A DNA stretch of 64,000 nt from Streptomyces sp. STR69 (GCF_024519455.1 NZ_JALJRY010000037.1:1-64000); one strand, 5' to 3'; numbered from the stretch's first letter, positions 1 through 9,305 are shown. Made by a program: numbers and translations. The notes: generated from the letters alone by a model not told the origin.

Positions 1-1290
1 GTCCGCGCCGACCTGCGCACCGCCCGCCACTGGAACGACTACCTCACCGCCGACCACGAACTCGCCGCCATCGAGAAGGAATACGGCGTCTTCCAAGTTG
101 CCCGCGGTGACCGAACCGCCGCCAAGCGCCCCACCCGCGCCGAACAGGAGAAGGCCCGCCGCGCCGGCCACGACACGACCGCCCGCGAATGTTTGCGCGC
201 CACCGTCCGCACCGCCGTAGCGGCCGCCATCAGCACCGAGGAGTTCATCCACCTCCTCAACCACACCGACGGCGTGCTCGTCGAGGTCGTCCACTTCCCC
301 TCCGGCGACGTACGCGGCTACAAGGTCGCCAGCGAAGACCTCACCACCGCCACCCGCGAGCCGGTCTGGTTCTCCGGCTCCGAACTCGCCCCGGACCTGT
401 CCCTCCCCAAGATCCACGAACGCCTGGCGAGCATGGGGTCGCAGGCCACCGGCCAGTCGGGCAAGCGCAGGCCCAACCCCTGGCACCAGGCCACAGCCGC
501 CGAACGCATCCCCCACCACCTCGGCCAACCCGACGACGAAGCCTCCCAAGCCCACCTGGCCGCATTCGGCGAAGCCATTGACGCCCTCCCCCTCGTCACA
601 CCCCAGGCCGCGCGCCCCCAACTCCGAGAGGCAGCAACCGCGTTCGAGCGTGCCACCCGCTCCCGCATCCACGCCGAACACCACCACGCCCGAGCCCTGC
701 GCAGCGCCGTACGCGCAATGCTCCGCGAACCCGCCCCCAAGGACAGCGCCACCCTGGCGATGTTCCTCGACGCCGCGATCCTCGTCGTCATCGCCGCCGC
801 CCGCTGGCACCAACTCCGCCACCACGACCAGCAGGTTGCCGCCGCCCACCAGACCCTGGTCCACCTCCAGGCCGCCTACGAGCAGGCAGCAGCCGCACCA
901 ATAGCCGCCCTCGGCCAGCGCAGACCGCCCCAGCAGACCTTGGATCGGCACATTCGGCACCTACGCCAGGCTGTACCCGACCGTGCCGAGCAGATCGTCG
1001 AAGACCCCGCCTTCGGCGCCCTCACCACCGCCCTCGCCGAGGCCGAGGCAGCGGGTCACGATCCGGAGCGGCTCCTCCATCAGGCTGCGGACCAGCGTGC
1101 CTTGGACGACGCCGACTCTCCCGCACGGGTCCTGACCTGGCGTATCCAACGCCTCAGCGCCAGGCCGGCGCCCAGCGCACGAGCCCGCGCAGCACAGGCT
1201 CGCAGCGCCGCTGCACGGCACACCGACGCTCAGATCCACAGGGCAGCAGCCGTCCCGACCTCACAGCCGTCACAAGCACGTCGACGTTGA
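1..1290 (+). CDS. Relaxase / mobilization protein, C-terminal part (5' end outside window)
   Basis: The reading frame is open from base 1 and ends at a TGA at 1288-1290, giving 429 codons without a start, so the N-terminus lies upstream. The visible part is Ala/Arg/His-rich and begins with a segment rich in charged residues. It then contains a conserved-looking block (ATVRTAVAAAISTEEFIHLL, followed by a strand-rich DGVLVEVVHFPSGDVRGYKVA and a W-F-S-G-S-L-A-P-D-LSLPK-like stretch) that I associate with the region just after the nuclease domain of actinobacterial MobA/TraI-like relaxases. The catalytic Tyr and His triad would be upstream and cannot be seen. The rest is a long helical tail. The family's role is nicking at oriT during conjugative transfer. 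It marks the left edge of a plasmid- or ICE-derived island. The family call is from memory. Confidence 0.7.
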   Translation, partial: VRADLRTARHWNDYLTADHELAAIEKEYGVFQVARGDRTAAKRPTRAEQEKARRAGHDTTARECLRATVRTAVAAAISTEEFIHLLNHTDGVLVEVVHFPSGDVRGYKVASEDLTTATREPVWFSGSELAPDLSLPKIHERLASMGSQATGQSGKRRPNPWHQATAAERIPHHLGQPDDEASQAHLAAFGEAIDALPLVTPQAARPQLREAATAFERATRSRIHAEHHHARALRSAVRAMLREPAPKDSATLAMFLDAAILVVIAAARWHQLRHHDQQVAAAHQTLVHLQAAYEQAAAAPIAALGQRRPPQQTLDRHIRHLRQAVPDRAEQIVEDPAFGALTTALAEAEAAGHDPERLLHQAADQRALDDADSPARVLTWRIQRLSARPAPSARARAAQARSAAARHTDAQIHRAAAVPTSQPSQARRR

Positions 1291-1472
1291 TCACGACGCA
1301 ACGACAGCCCTTTTTGGAACATCGGGCTCGCGGCGTCCAACCAGTCCCGCAGCCGCTCGACGAGCCATCAGGGCCTCTCTGTAGGGGGTGTCCGTTCAGG
1401 CGAAGGGACGCGGGGTTTCGTTCAACTTCATCAGCAGCAATTATCCAGCACTTGGGCAGCAGCTAGGGGGCG

Positions 1473-1749
1473 ATGCTCGATCGGCACAGGCAGGCAGCGG
1501 CCTGGTTGCAGATGTGGCAGGACTTGGGGCAAGTGCCGAAAATGATCAATTCCTACGCCCGGGGACTGACGGAGTACCTGGAGTTGTGCGAGCTGGAGAG
1601 CGGGGATCCGGTGCAGGTGACGCGAGCCCATGTCGCTCTATATGTACGGGAGTTAGGCTCGCGACCGAATCATCGCGGCGTCAACGGCGCGGCTTTGGAC
1701 CTGGTGTCGGATTGTCGAACGCGATGCTCGAGTAGCGCCTGGTGTCAGC
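1473..1749 (+). pseudogene. Tyrosine recombinase (integrase), decayed N-terminal fragment
   Basis: An ATG at 1473 has a G-rich ribosome site just upstream and begins a protein with the SAM-like N-terminal fold of actinobacterial tyrosine integrases (W-Q-D-L-G...MINSYARGLTEYLELCE, then V-T-R-A-H-V-A-LYVRELGSR and GVNGAALD). After GAALD the expected continuation GVGLSNAMLE appears only in another frame. It is followed at once by an in-frame TAG and then RLV. So this copy carries a frameshift and a stop and loses similarity entirely after about 1749. The catalytic domain (R..K..HxxR..Y) is absent. It cannot be an active recombinase and is best read as a fossil of an integrated element. The break coincides with the hairpin at 1750-1805. 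Confidence 0.65.
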
Positions 1750-1805
1750 GATTACCAATGCTGTCTGTCAAGCCGCGTGAGCGGTGGGAGACAGCATTAG
1801 TAATC
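1750..1805. repeat. Long nested hairpin (17-bp arms, 16/17 paired)
   Basis: Arms at 1750-1766 and 1789-1805 are reverse complements except for one position. The 22-nt loop holds a second perfect hairpin, CCGC (1773-1776), GTGA and GCGG (1781-1784), so the transcript would fold with a GNRA-type tetraloop. It sits exactly where integrase homology ends. It could be the subterminal hairpin of a transposable element, a recombination-site hairpin or a structured RNA. The sequence alone does not decide. Confidence 0.55.
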
Positions 1806-1954
1806 AGTTTGACTTTTCTACGAGTCTCCACCGCCGCCTGCCGCCACAGGCCCCATGCCGACATTCTGCCCAAAAAGCCTGGTTTGGTTCGGATGGAGTT
1901 TGAGTAACAGCGCAGAGAAATCCATACCGATACACCCGGGCAATCAGGGCTAAT

Positions 1955-4375
1955 TTAGAAACGCCATCGCGGAAAAGACTGCACCGCCGATCCGTGTGAG
2001 GCCCATTCGAGGTGCAATTTCCCTTTCTGGTCGCGACGCGCAAACCACACGATATCGCGACGGCTCAAGACGTCTAGCATCTGCTCATCCGATAGAATCT
2101 CCTTCCAGTCGTCGACTGTTCGTGCAACGAAAATGGAAGCGTCTTCATCGCCTGCAAGATGCGCTGAGGTTTCATCAAGTTTGGCATTGTACCGTGTCCA
2201 ATGAGTATCAAACGCGATCGCGCATGCCATGGGAGTCCCAAGGAGTGCTGTCGCCGCGTCAAACCATCCTTGAGGTTTAACTCTGCTTAGTTCGTCGACA
2301 GCTCGCCGAACTCGTTGCGTCACTTTTTTTCCAGGGCGGTCTGCGCGAGGTCCATCGCCGCGCAGGTAAGCGTGATAGTCATCGAATCTCGCTTGTCCGC
2401 CTGAAATGAAAGCGATCGCATTTTCCCTCTCTGCAGCCCTAACGCGCAAAGCGACGTCGGTGCCCTCGAGGAACATGGCCAGCATCTCGATTTCGTCGTG
2501 AACGCGAACGCGTGGATGCTTGGACCATTTCTCACGGAATCTGAGATAGGCAATTAATTCTGACCCATTCCTGAGAGTGTCTATCACGAGGGCCAGGTCA
2601 GACACAGCAACGATCCACGGCGAAGCACCATCCGGCAAAATGCCAAGCTGGTGAAGCATTTCGAGGTTGCTTCCAGCTTCCCCGAGACCATCGAGTGTCG
2701 GAATTACATAGTGCACGTTCTTAACGTTGGCCAGGGTCGGCGAGATAAGAGACCCGGAGTGGCCTGTCACTGTCCGAACAATCCGATATTTGTGGGCCGA
2801 ACTACCGAACATTGCCTCTCGATCTCGCTGTAGCTGGCTCCACGCTTCACTGATTAGATTCTCGAACTGGGACTTCAGCCTCCTGACGTCACCACGTAGA
2901 CTGGCAAGTTTCAGTGGCGCCCCTTTGCCCTCTACCAGGATGGCAGTGTTACCCGTGACAATGAGGCCGTCCATTTCAAACTCGGCGCCGGTAGCCGTCT
3001 CCCGCACGAAGATTCCTGACGCTTTTGATCCGCCTGGAAGGTGCCTACTCAATAGGCGCACTGCATAGTCATCGACTGCTTGCGCTCTCTTTGCTGACCA
3101 ATCAGCAGGAAAGGTCCTCGAAAGCAAGGATTCCATGGTCGCCGCCGAGTCGACATCCAGAGCATTGGGATTAGCGAGCAGGGCACGTGAAGTGGATTTA
3201 TCGGGGGCCACTTCCTCCTGCGGCCAAATGAGAAAGGGGTGAGTTCTAATTGGGCTGTCCGCTAGCGGACCGGGGGCCTTGTCCCACTCTCCGACCATGG
3301 AACTCAGATGCCGCATGATTGCAGTTGCCCGTTTGCTGTACTTGCCAGCAGCGTCTGACAGATACTGATCCAGATCCGAAATCGGAACACTCAGAACCGC
3401 CGGGATCACCGACAGTAGAGACTCGTAATAGTGGTAGCGCCATTCGCTCGTTGCGCTGGCTACATTCATGGGCCTACCACCTGTCGCGTTGCTAGCGAAG
3501 GTCCAACATGCGATGTTGGCGTCTCTTAGCCCGCCACGCCAGCGCTGATGCACATAGTCCGCTACCTTTTCTAGGTCGGTGTATCGAAAGCCCAATTTAT
3601 CTGCGAAACGCCTACCGTAAGCGCCGGCCAACTCGTTCGCAGTGGCGCGTGCAAACTGAGGCGCCGATGCGCCTCGTACCGCGAGCCATCTCGTAAGGGT
3701 AAAGGTGCGCAGCGCGTTATCCGGCGTCAACTCATCTGAGGTCAATTCGTAAGCCGCACTCAGAGTGAGGGCTACGTTCCTAATCTCCGCCACGATCCGC
3801 ATACAATTCAAAAGGTCCATCGGCCCCGGGTCACGTCCCGAATGAGTCGATTGCCGTGCGACAGCAGCCGTTAGAATCTCGTGGTCCAATGAATTGGGTG
3901 TGGAGTCAGGTTCGTAATAGCTGCCCCAGCCCTTGAATTGAGTCAGAAAGGTCGCGACACACAGGAGAGGAACCCCTTGCACGGTTGCCACCAAGTTTTC
4001 CAAATCCCTTAATAGGGATGATTGGAGTTCTCCAAAGTGTCGTACTGCCGCGGGGGCGAGTTTACGCAGTTCCGTGATGTCTTGAGCGCTAGGAGCGAAC
4101 AGTCGCCCATCCTGGACAGGGGCGAAAGAGTCGGTAAACCGCGAAAGGACTACGGCAAATGGTTGATTGGTTGCTGCAAGCCATTGCGACCAGCCATCAA
4201 CCGCCTTGGATCCCAGGCTTGGCGGTACTCGACCTTCACGTGCCGCTAGAGCGTCCTTGACTTGGTCTGGAGGAGGAGCGACGCCGCCTTTTGCGTATTT
4301 CGCATTAGCGGCGCGTCTCGGTTGTGATCGGGCTGTCGCTTTCTTCGACTTCCAACGCTTACCCTGCGCTGACAC
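1955..4375 (-). CDS. Large protein with PD-(D/E)XK-like nuclease motif, 806 aa, foreign codon use
   Basis: I do not recognise the whole protein. The first ~420 residues are mostly helical and resemble no family I know. Around residues 465-485 there is a compact nuclease-like signature: acidic residues E465/E467 and D469 (EFEMDGLIV), a turn, then the strand AILVEGKG with E482-x-K484. That is the D...ExK core of PD-(D/E)XK nucleases of the NERD/Mrr type. Lys-rich segments flank the core and a ~300-residue helical C-terminal region follows. The gene begins with a basic stretch (KRWKSKKATARSQ). Codon use is clearly less GC-biased than in the lanthipeptide genes beside it, which points to horizontal acquisition. 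It stands alone between an integrase fossil and a RiPP cluster. A DNA- or RNA-targeting defence nuclease is an inference, not shown. Confidence 0.6.
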   Translation of the reverse strand: MSAQGKRWKSKKATARSQPRRAANAKYAKGGVAPPPDQVKDALAAREGRVPPSLGSKAVDGWSQWLAATNQPFAVVLSRFTDSFAPVQDGRLFAPSAQDITELRKLAPAAVRHFGELQSSLLRDLENLVATVQGVPLLCVATFLTQFKGWGSYYEPDSTPNSLDHEILTAAVARQSTHSGRDPGPMDLLNCMRIVAEIRNVALTLSAAYELTSDELTPDNALRTFTLTRWLAVRGASAPQFARATANELAGAYGRRFADKLGFRYTDLEKVADYVHQRWRGGLRDANIACWTFASNATGGRPMNVASATSEWRYHYYESLLSVIPAVLSVPISDLDQYLSDAAGKYSKRATAIMRHLSSMVGEWDKAPGPLADSPIRTHPFLIWPQEEVAPDKSTSRALLANPNALDVDSAATMESLLSRTFPADWSAKRAQAVDDYAVRLLSRHLPGGSKASGIFVRETATGAEFEMDGLIVTGNTAILVEGKGAPLKLASLRGDVRRLKSQFENLISEAWSQLQRDREAMFGSSAHKYRIVRTVTGHSGSLISPTLANVKNVHYVIPTLDGLGEAGSNLEMLHQLGILPDGASPWIVAVSDLALVIDTLRNGSELIAYLRFREKWSKHPRVRVHDEIEMLAMFLEGTDVALRVRAAERENAIAFISGGQARFDDYHAYLRGDGPRADRPGKKVTQRVRRAVDELSRVKPQGWFDAATALLGTPMACAIAFDTHWTRYNAKLDETSAHLAGDEDASIFVARTVDDWKEILSDEQMLDVLSRRDIVWFARRDQKGKLHLEWASHGSAVQSFPRWRF

Positions 4376-4673
4376 TTAATTCCCCTCCCCTTCCGCCCCA
4401 TCAGTTATCCCAGCGAAACAGGTGGTGCTTCAGAACCTTGGTTTCACCAATGCTCACCCTAGCGGGCGCGTGGCGTAGCCCGCGAACATATTTATAGACA
4501 GGTCGGGAGACCTGGGCCTGTATGCAAGGCTTCGGTAAAGTCGTTCCTTGTTCGGTTCGTGATCAAGCGGTCTAAAGGAGGGGCGAGCAGTCGGCAGGCG
4601 TCGCCGTCACTATGCAGCAGGGCGGAGGCGATGTCGGACCTGTCGGCCAGGTGGAGGGGCGCCGATAGCGAGG
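4376..4673. promoter_or_regulatory. Intergenic region upstream of the 806-aa gene, with short palindrome
   Basis: No credible gene is seen. It contains an A/T patch (ATATTTATA, near 4488-4496). This is followed by a perfect palindrome CAGGTC-GGGA-GACCTG at 4499-4514. Its right half is on the 3' side of the lanthipeptide operon (transcribed leftward) and its left half is upstream of the nuclease gene, also transcribed leftward. The palindrome could therefore be an operator of the nuclease gene or a weak terminator of the RiPP operon. Confidence 0.35.
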
Positions 4674-5834
4674 TCAGGCCAGGTCGCCACGGAGGCGTCC
4701 TCGGCGTAGGTCATATCGTGGATGTGGTGAAGCAACTCGATTGGCGAGACTCTTCCGGATCACGCTGTCACTGGCGCGCAGCGCTGCCGCCAGTCGTCCT
4801 TGCAGCTCATCGGGGACGGTCCGCACCCCGAGGGCGCAAACACGCACCAGCGCACGGCAGTCCTGCACTTGCCGGCTTGTTGCGAGCATGATGAACAGAG
4901 GATGCGCCAGGTTATCTCGGGCCGCGTAGCCATCTTCGGCGTCCGTCACCCTACGGTGCAGTTCCTCGACGATCCGGCGCGCGCCAGGCACCTCGGCGGA
5001 ACCGATTGAGTCGAGAACGGTGAGTCCGAGTCGGATGTCGAAGACGATCATCCCAGGTTCGGCCTTCCGCTCGGAGTAGGCCGCCACCAGGTCCGCGAGG
5101 TGTCCGTCGACCGACTGCCCAACGTCGCGGCGGCACTGGACGGTCAGGCATGCCGTGACGGCTTGCTCCGACTGATCGCCGGGCATCGTGTCGGCGAGGA
5201 GGGCAGCGGCCCGTGCTGTGTCACCCGTAACGAGAGGGGCTAGGACGGCGACTTGGCGTCCATCGAGCATCCGTTTACCTACGCCTCGGTGAGCTTCGAT
5301 GTGTGTCAGGGCTTCGGCCCAACGTCCCTCGGTGGTGAGGGTGCGTGTGCCGTCGGCGAGGAGCACGCGCCATAGCCACGCCCGGACTTCCTGGCGGTCC
5401 TCGTCGGTCGCAGTGAGGTCCGCCGGTACCGCGACGTCCTCGAATCGAGCCGCTGCGCCCGCCTCAATGGCTGCGTACAGGTCGAGCAGTCGTTGACGTC
5501 CGTCGTCGCCGTGGCCTGCACGGATCTGGAGGCGGGCGAGGTTGACGACCGGTTCCAGCCCTCGAATTGCACTCATGCCGGGCAGCGGGCAGGCGTCGAG
5601 GTAGGCGGCGGCGTGCTGGTGGCACATCTCTCGTGCGAGGTCGGGGAGGTCGAGATCGGAGGCGATGAGCGCGGCCTGGTTGTAGACAGCGGATGCGAGG
5701 CCCTGGTCGGTCTTCTTCACTGCAGTGTCGGCCAGGTTGACGAGCGCGCGTACACGCAGAGGCAGAGGCAGGCAGGCGGGCCGGAATCGGGCGACGAGTG
5801 GGAAGCGCTGGGCTATGGGTCCGTGCGGGTCCAT
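4674..5834 (-). CDS. Helical (TPR-like) protein associated with lanthipeptide cluster, 386 aa
   Basis: Function unknown. The protein is almost entirely alpha-helical with repeated pairs of helices rich in Ala/Leu/Arg (ALVNLADTAVKKTD, AALIASDLDLPDLARE, EPVVNLARLQIRAGHGD, WLWRVLLADGTRTL, WAEALTHIEAH, MLDGRQVAVLAPLVTGDT), suggesting a TPR-like scaffold. It has no signal peptide and no catalytic motif that I recognise. I believe similar orphan proteins recur beside actinobacterial RiPP loci, so it may be a chaperone or regulator of lanthipeptide maturation, but this is memory and inference. It is the last gene of the minus-strand run, 87 bp after the methyltransferase, and has the same high-GC codon use as that run. 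The start is the ATG at 5834 (MDPHGPIAQRFPLV). Confidence 0.6.
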   Translation of the reverse strand: MDPHGPIAQRFPLVARFRPACLPLPLRVRALVNLADTAVKKTDQGLASAVYNQAALIASDLDLPDLAREMCHQHAAAYLDACPLPGMSAIRGLEPVVNLARLQIRAGHGDDGRQRLLDLYAAIEAGAAARFEDVAVPADLTATDEDRQEVRAWLWRVLLADGTRTLTTEGRWAEALTHIEAHRGVGKRMLDGRQVAVLAPLVTGDTARAAALLADTMPGDQSEQAVTACLTVQCRRDVGQSVDGHLADLVAAYSERKAEPGMIVFDIRLGLTVLDSIGSAEVPGARRIVEELHRRVTDAEDGYAARDNLAHPLFIMLATSRQVQDCRALVRVCALGVRTVPDELQGRLAAALRASDSVIRKSLANRVASPHPRYDLRRGRLRGDLA

Positions 5835-5921
5835 CGACTCCTCCGGCGTGAATGAGAAATGGTGAGGAGACGGGGGCCGCCAGTCGTACGCCGGCGGCCA
5901 CCTCTCGCTACGTGCAGGGCG

Positions 5922-8012
5922 TCACTGCCAGTCGACGACGATGCGGTTCAGCGGGGTGTCGAGAGCGAAGAGGCCGGGGCGCTGCTCGATGGCGGGGGCG
6001 TCGAGGGGCTGGATCTCGAACGTGGCCTCGCGGCTGCGGTATTCGCGGTCCCAGGTGCGGATGGCGTCGGCGACCTTCGAGGCCAGCTCGTCGCTGCCGG
6101 GGCCGTGGCCGATGACCCCGAACTCCCAGAGTTTGCCGCCTTCGGGGGTCTTCTCCTTCGACGGGCGCCGCGCCAGGTAAGTGACGGCGCCCTTGTCGAC
6201 GACGGCGGTGGAGGAGGGGTAGGGGTCCTCAGTGAGCAGGGCGCCCTTGGCGCTCTGGGGGAACAGCATTCGGATCAGGCCGGAGGGGAGGGAGCAGGTG
6301 ACGAACAGTTCCATCCACTCCGGTGACTCCATGGCCTGGACCGTCATGCCGGTCCATTCCTCGGTGCGCGGCTGGTCCAAGACACCAGTGAGAGCTCCGG
6401 CGTTGATGTTCTGCCCGGCGGGAGCCTGGAGTCGTACGGCGCCGTCGGTGCTGAGGGGGATGGTTCGGCGGTCGTCGTCGGCGATGCCCCGCCTGAGCGG
6501 CATGAAGGTGTTCATCTCGCTGCCGAGGGAGACCCATCGGCCGTCGCGCTGCTCGTAGGCGATGGAGCGGGAGACCGTGCCCTTGAGTCGCTGGGGGACG
6601 AGGAGCCGTCCGCCGGGGGCGAGTTGCTGCAGCCAGGCATGCGGTACTCCGTGTGCGCCGACGGTGGCGATGATCCGGTCGTACGGTGCTCCCTCGGCGT
6701 AGCCGAGTGCTCCGTCGCGGGTTACGGCCTCGACATTGGTGACCCCGGCCGCGGTGAGGTGCGCGCGGGCGCCCTCCACGAGGTCGTCGTCGACGTCGAG
6801 GGTGGTCACGTGTCCGCTCTCGCCGACCAGGTGGGCGAGCAGTCCGGCGTTGTAGCCGGTGCCGGCGCCGAGTTCGAGGACGCGCTCGCCGGGCTGGACG
6901 TCTAGTTGGTCCAGCATGAGGGCGACGACGCCCGGTTGGGAGGCGCAGGAGATCGATGTGCCGTCGGTGTCGTACTTGATGTGCACCGGTGCGTTGGCGT
7001 AGGCGTCCTCGAGTGACGCGTCGGGCACGAACACGTGGCGGGGCACGGTCCGCAACGCGGTCTCAACGGCGCTCGCGCGGGCGTGACCCTCCGCGCAGAG
7101 CTGGTCGACCAGGGCGTTGCGGAGGCGCTCGGCGTCCGCCGCGGGGATGGCGATCGTGTCGGTGTTCACCGCGCAGACGCTATCGACGCCGGCGTTTGCC
7201 GCGTCGGTCGACGCGGTGTTGTCACTCGTTCCCATGACTACCTCTCGTGCGATGTTGGACAGTGCGCTCTGGTCGTCCCGGAGGAGACCGGCGCGGTTGG
7301 CGTGGAAGATCACGTGGTGGGCGATGACGGCTCGCAGGCCGCGGGTAAGTCCGGCATTCGCGGCGAGGGAAGCGAGTGCGGCGCCCGCCCTCTCGAAGGC
7401 GGAGACCCATCCGCCGTGCCCGGCAAGCGGGCCGTTGGGGCAGCACAGTCCGTGGGCTTCGGCGGTCATCAACTTCCGCATCGAGGGCGCCAGTTCGGCG
7501 ACCCGCCCGAGGGGCGGAGGAGCGGTCGCCGGTCGGAAAGCGGCGACCTTCGCCCACACATCACCCTGCTCGAACCAGTCCAGACCGGCCGCCCGCATCA
7601 TCGCGCTAGCCAGCAGCACGGTGGTCTCCCGGCGGCCCAGGTGATCCGGGCCGGGCTGGTAGGTGAGCAGATGGCGGCTGTCTTGGTGGAACAGGTTGTG
7701 GGCGATGGCCATGGCCTCAGGCCCGCCGAAGGCGTCCGTCTCGGGCTCGTAGACGGAGGGCAGCCACGACACGACCGTTCCGTCGCCAACGAGGTCGCTC
7801 AGCAGCGCTTCGACGACGGGCGAGGGCTCATCGGCGACGTATCGCAGCGGCCAGGGTTGCTTGTTCATGAACCACCAGCCGGTGAGATAGCCGTCCGCTT
7901 CAGCCGCAAGGAGTACGGGGGTGAGGCGTTCGGCGATGGCTCGCTGGGCGCTCTCGCGGTCGGCGAAGGTGATGTTGTGTTGCTGCCAGCGGTCGGGGCG
8001 GTCCGGGGGCAT
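5922..8012 (-). CDS. FxLD-system methyltransferase: thiopeptide-type N-domain + PCMT-like isoaspartyl O-methyltransferase
   Basis: Three parts are visible in 696 residues. Residues 1 to ~170 match the C-terminal 'thiopeptide-type' module of split LanB enzymes (WQQHNITF, then A-E-A-D-G-Y-LTGWWFMNKQPWPLRY, FHQDSRHLL and LGRRE). Residues ~290-490 form a protein-L-isoaspartate methyltransferase-like domain with PRHVFVPD and the SAM loop VLELGAGTGYNAG (around residues 377-389). The acidic strand TTLDVDDDLVE and APYDRIIATVG follow. A specialised C-terminal domain of ~200 residues comes last. This is the architecture of the FxLD-system methyltransferases. Related lanthipeptide enzymes methylate an Asp side chain, which then rearranges through a succinimide to isoaspartate. 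The substrate here is presumably an Asp in the precursor core, such as D44 or D45. The gene starts at an ATG 24 bp after lanC stops. Confidence 0.85.
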   Translation of the reverse strand: MPPDRPDRWQQHNITFADRESAQRAIAERLTPVLLAAEADGYLTGWWFMNKQPWPLRYVADEPSPVVEALLSDLVGDGTVVSWLPSVYEPETDAFGGPEAMAIAHNLFHQDSRHLLTYQPGPDHLGRRETTVLLASAMMRAAGLDWFEQGDVWAKVAAFRPATAPPPLGRVAELAPSMRKLMTAEAHGLCCPNGPLAGHGGWVSAFERAGAALASLAANAGLTRGLRAVIAHHVIFHANRAGLLRDDQSALSNIAREVVMGTSDNTASTDAANAGVDSVCAVNTDTIAIPAADAERLRNALVDQLCAEGHARASAVETALRTVPRHVFVPDASLEDAYANAPVHIKYDTDGTSISCASQPGVVALMLDQLDVQPGERVLELGAGTGYNAGLLAHLVGESGHVTTLDVDDDLVEGARAHLTAAGVTNVEAVTRDGALGYAEGAPYDRIIATVGAHGVPHAWLQQLAPGGRLLVPQRLKGTVSRSIAYEQRDGRWVSLGSEMNTFMPLRRGIADDDRRTIPLSTDGAVRLQAPAGQNINAGALTGVLDQPRTEEWTGMTVQAMESPEWMELFVTCSLPSGLIRMLFPQSAKGALLTEDPYPSSTAVVDKGAVTYLARRPSKEKTPEGGKLWEFGVIGHGPGSDELASKVADAIRTWDREYRSREATFEIQPLDAPAIEQRPGLFALDTPLNRIVVDWQ

Positions 8013-8036
8013 GCGGAGTTCCTTCGGTCGATGCGG

Positions 8037-9305
8037 TCAGGCGATGAGCAGGCAGGCGTCCCAGGCGGATTGGGGCGGTGTGGCGGTGCTGGGCGCGAGG
8101 ACGGCCAGGGCGACACCGGCGGCGCCGTCGAGGAGACCGGGGCCTCGCTCCTCGTCCTGTATGAGCGTCGCGGCGGCGCGTGCGGGGTCGGTTCCCGGTG
8201 GGTGAACTACGGCCAGCATCACGGGGATTGCAGCGCGGAGTCGTCCGACGGTCGAAGGGTGAGCGTCGTCGGCCGCGCGTGCGGCGATGTGGGCGAAGCC
8301 GGCGAAACCGTGGCACAGGCCGTTGTCCGTCGTGGCATTCAACTGGTCGGGATCGGTGAGGGCGGCCACGAGCGCGTTCTCCGCGTCGACCTGGCGTCCG
8401 GTGTCGCCGAGGGCGAGTGCGGCAAGTTGTTGGGCGCGGGCGAGACCGGCGGTGCCGTAGCACCATGACGGCCGCCGGGGTGCGGACGGGCCAAGTCGGC
8501 CTGCGCTCAGCTCACTTCGGGTGATCCAGTATGGCCACGTCGACCCTCGGCCGGTGTCCTCTCGCCAACGGTCCAGCCAGTCCAGGATCCGTCCCAGTGC
8601 TTCGGTGTGGCCGTTGACGAGGGGGCCCTGCCGGACGGCGAGTGCCAGCAGCGCGAGCACGCCTCCGATGCCGTGTGCCATGCCGTTGTTGGCGTGCCCG
8701 CCGGGGAAACGGTCGTCCGGTCTGCCTGAGGGGCCTGTGGCCGTCCACCAGCCCGGGAGGAACTCACCGTCGTGCGTGATCGGTTGGGTGAGGCGTACGC
8801 AGTAGTCGAGTACGGCGCGGAGAACGGTGGCGCCGGGATTGCGGCGCAGTAGGTAGGCGCCGTAGCCGGTCAGGCCACGGACGGTGTCGAACTCTGCGAT
8901 CGCCGGCAGGAGTTCGGAGTCGATTCGGCGGTGTGCGGCGTCGAGGCGAAGGTACACGTCGGTGGTCATCTGGTGGTCGAGGGTGTCGAGGGCGCGTTGG
9001 TAGGCGCCGGGCAGGTGATCGGCGGCGCGGGCCAGGGCGTGGGCAAAAGCGGGTGCTCCGTAGAAGGGGTGGCTGTCGGGGCCGCTGGTGAACGGTTCGC
9101 GGGAGGCGGCGGCAAGCCAGTCATGGGCGCGCTGCCACGGTCCCAACCCGGTTGCGGCCCGCTCGATGTGCAAGAGCGCGATGCCGGGAAGGCCGTGGGC
9201 GAGGTGCTGCCGATGGGCGGCCACCAGCCCAAGCCGTGCCGTGTGGGGGTCGGCGAGCTGGTCGGCGACGGCTGCTGCCAGGTCGAGCGCGGTGTGGGCG
9301 GTCAC
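8037..9305 (-). CDS. lanC: LanC-like lanthionine synthetase (cyclase)
   Basis: Class I lanthipeptide cyclase of 422 aa that would catalyse Michael addition of precursor Cys thiols to dehydrated Ser/Thr. The zinc ligands are clear: C282 in SWCYGTAG and C331-H332 in GLCHGFAG. Their numbering is almost that of NisC (C284, C330, H331). The HGIGG motif and the other alpha/alpha-barrel repeats (YGAPAFAHAL, GLTGYGAYLL) are also present. I chose the GTG at 9305 because GGAGG lies just upstream and its GTGA overlaps the lanB stop, implying translational coupling. The open frame extends much further upstream but only as an antisense-like Arg-rich shadow of lanB. The length matches the family. Confidence 0.9.
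   Translation of the reverse strand: MTAHTALDLAAAVADQLADPHTARLGLVAAHRQHLAHGLPGIALLHIERAATGLGPWQRAHDWLAAASREPFTSGPDSHPFYGAPAFAHALARAADHLPGAYQRALDTLDHQMTTDVYLRLDAAHRRIDSELLPAIAEFDTVRGLTGYGAYLLRRNPGATVLRAVLDYCVRLTQPITHDGEFLPGWWTATGPSGRPDDRFPGGHANNGMAHGIGGVLALLALAVRQGPLVNGHTEALGRILDWLDRWREDTGRGSTWPYWITRSELSAGRLGPSAPRRPSWCYGTAGLARAQQLAALALGDTGRQVDAENALVAALTDPDQLNATTDNGLCHGFAGFAHIAARAADDAHPSTVGRLRAAIPVMLAVVHPPGTDPARAAATLIQDEERGPGLLDGAAGVALAVLAPSTATPPQSAWDACLLIA

Noticed and set aside
7035..8468. 477-codon plus-strand frame across the methyltransferase/LanC junction
   Set aside because: Antisense shadow of two genes with clear catalytic motifs; Gly/Arg/Val-rich with no domain.
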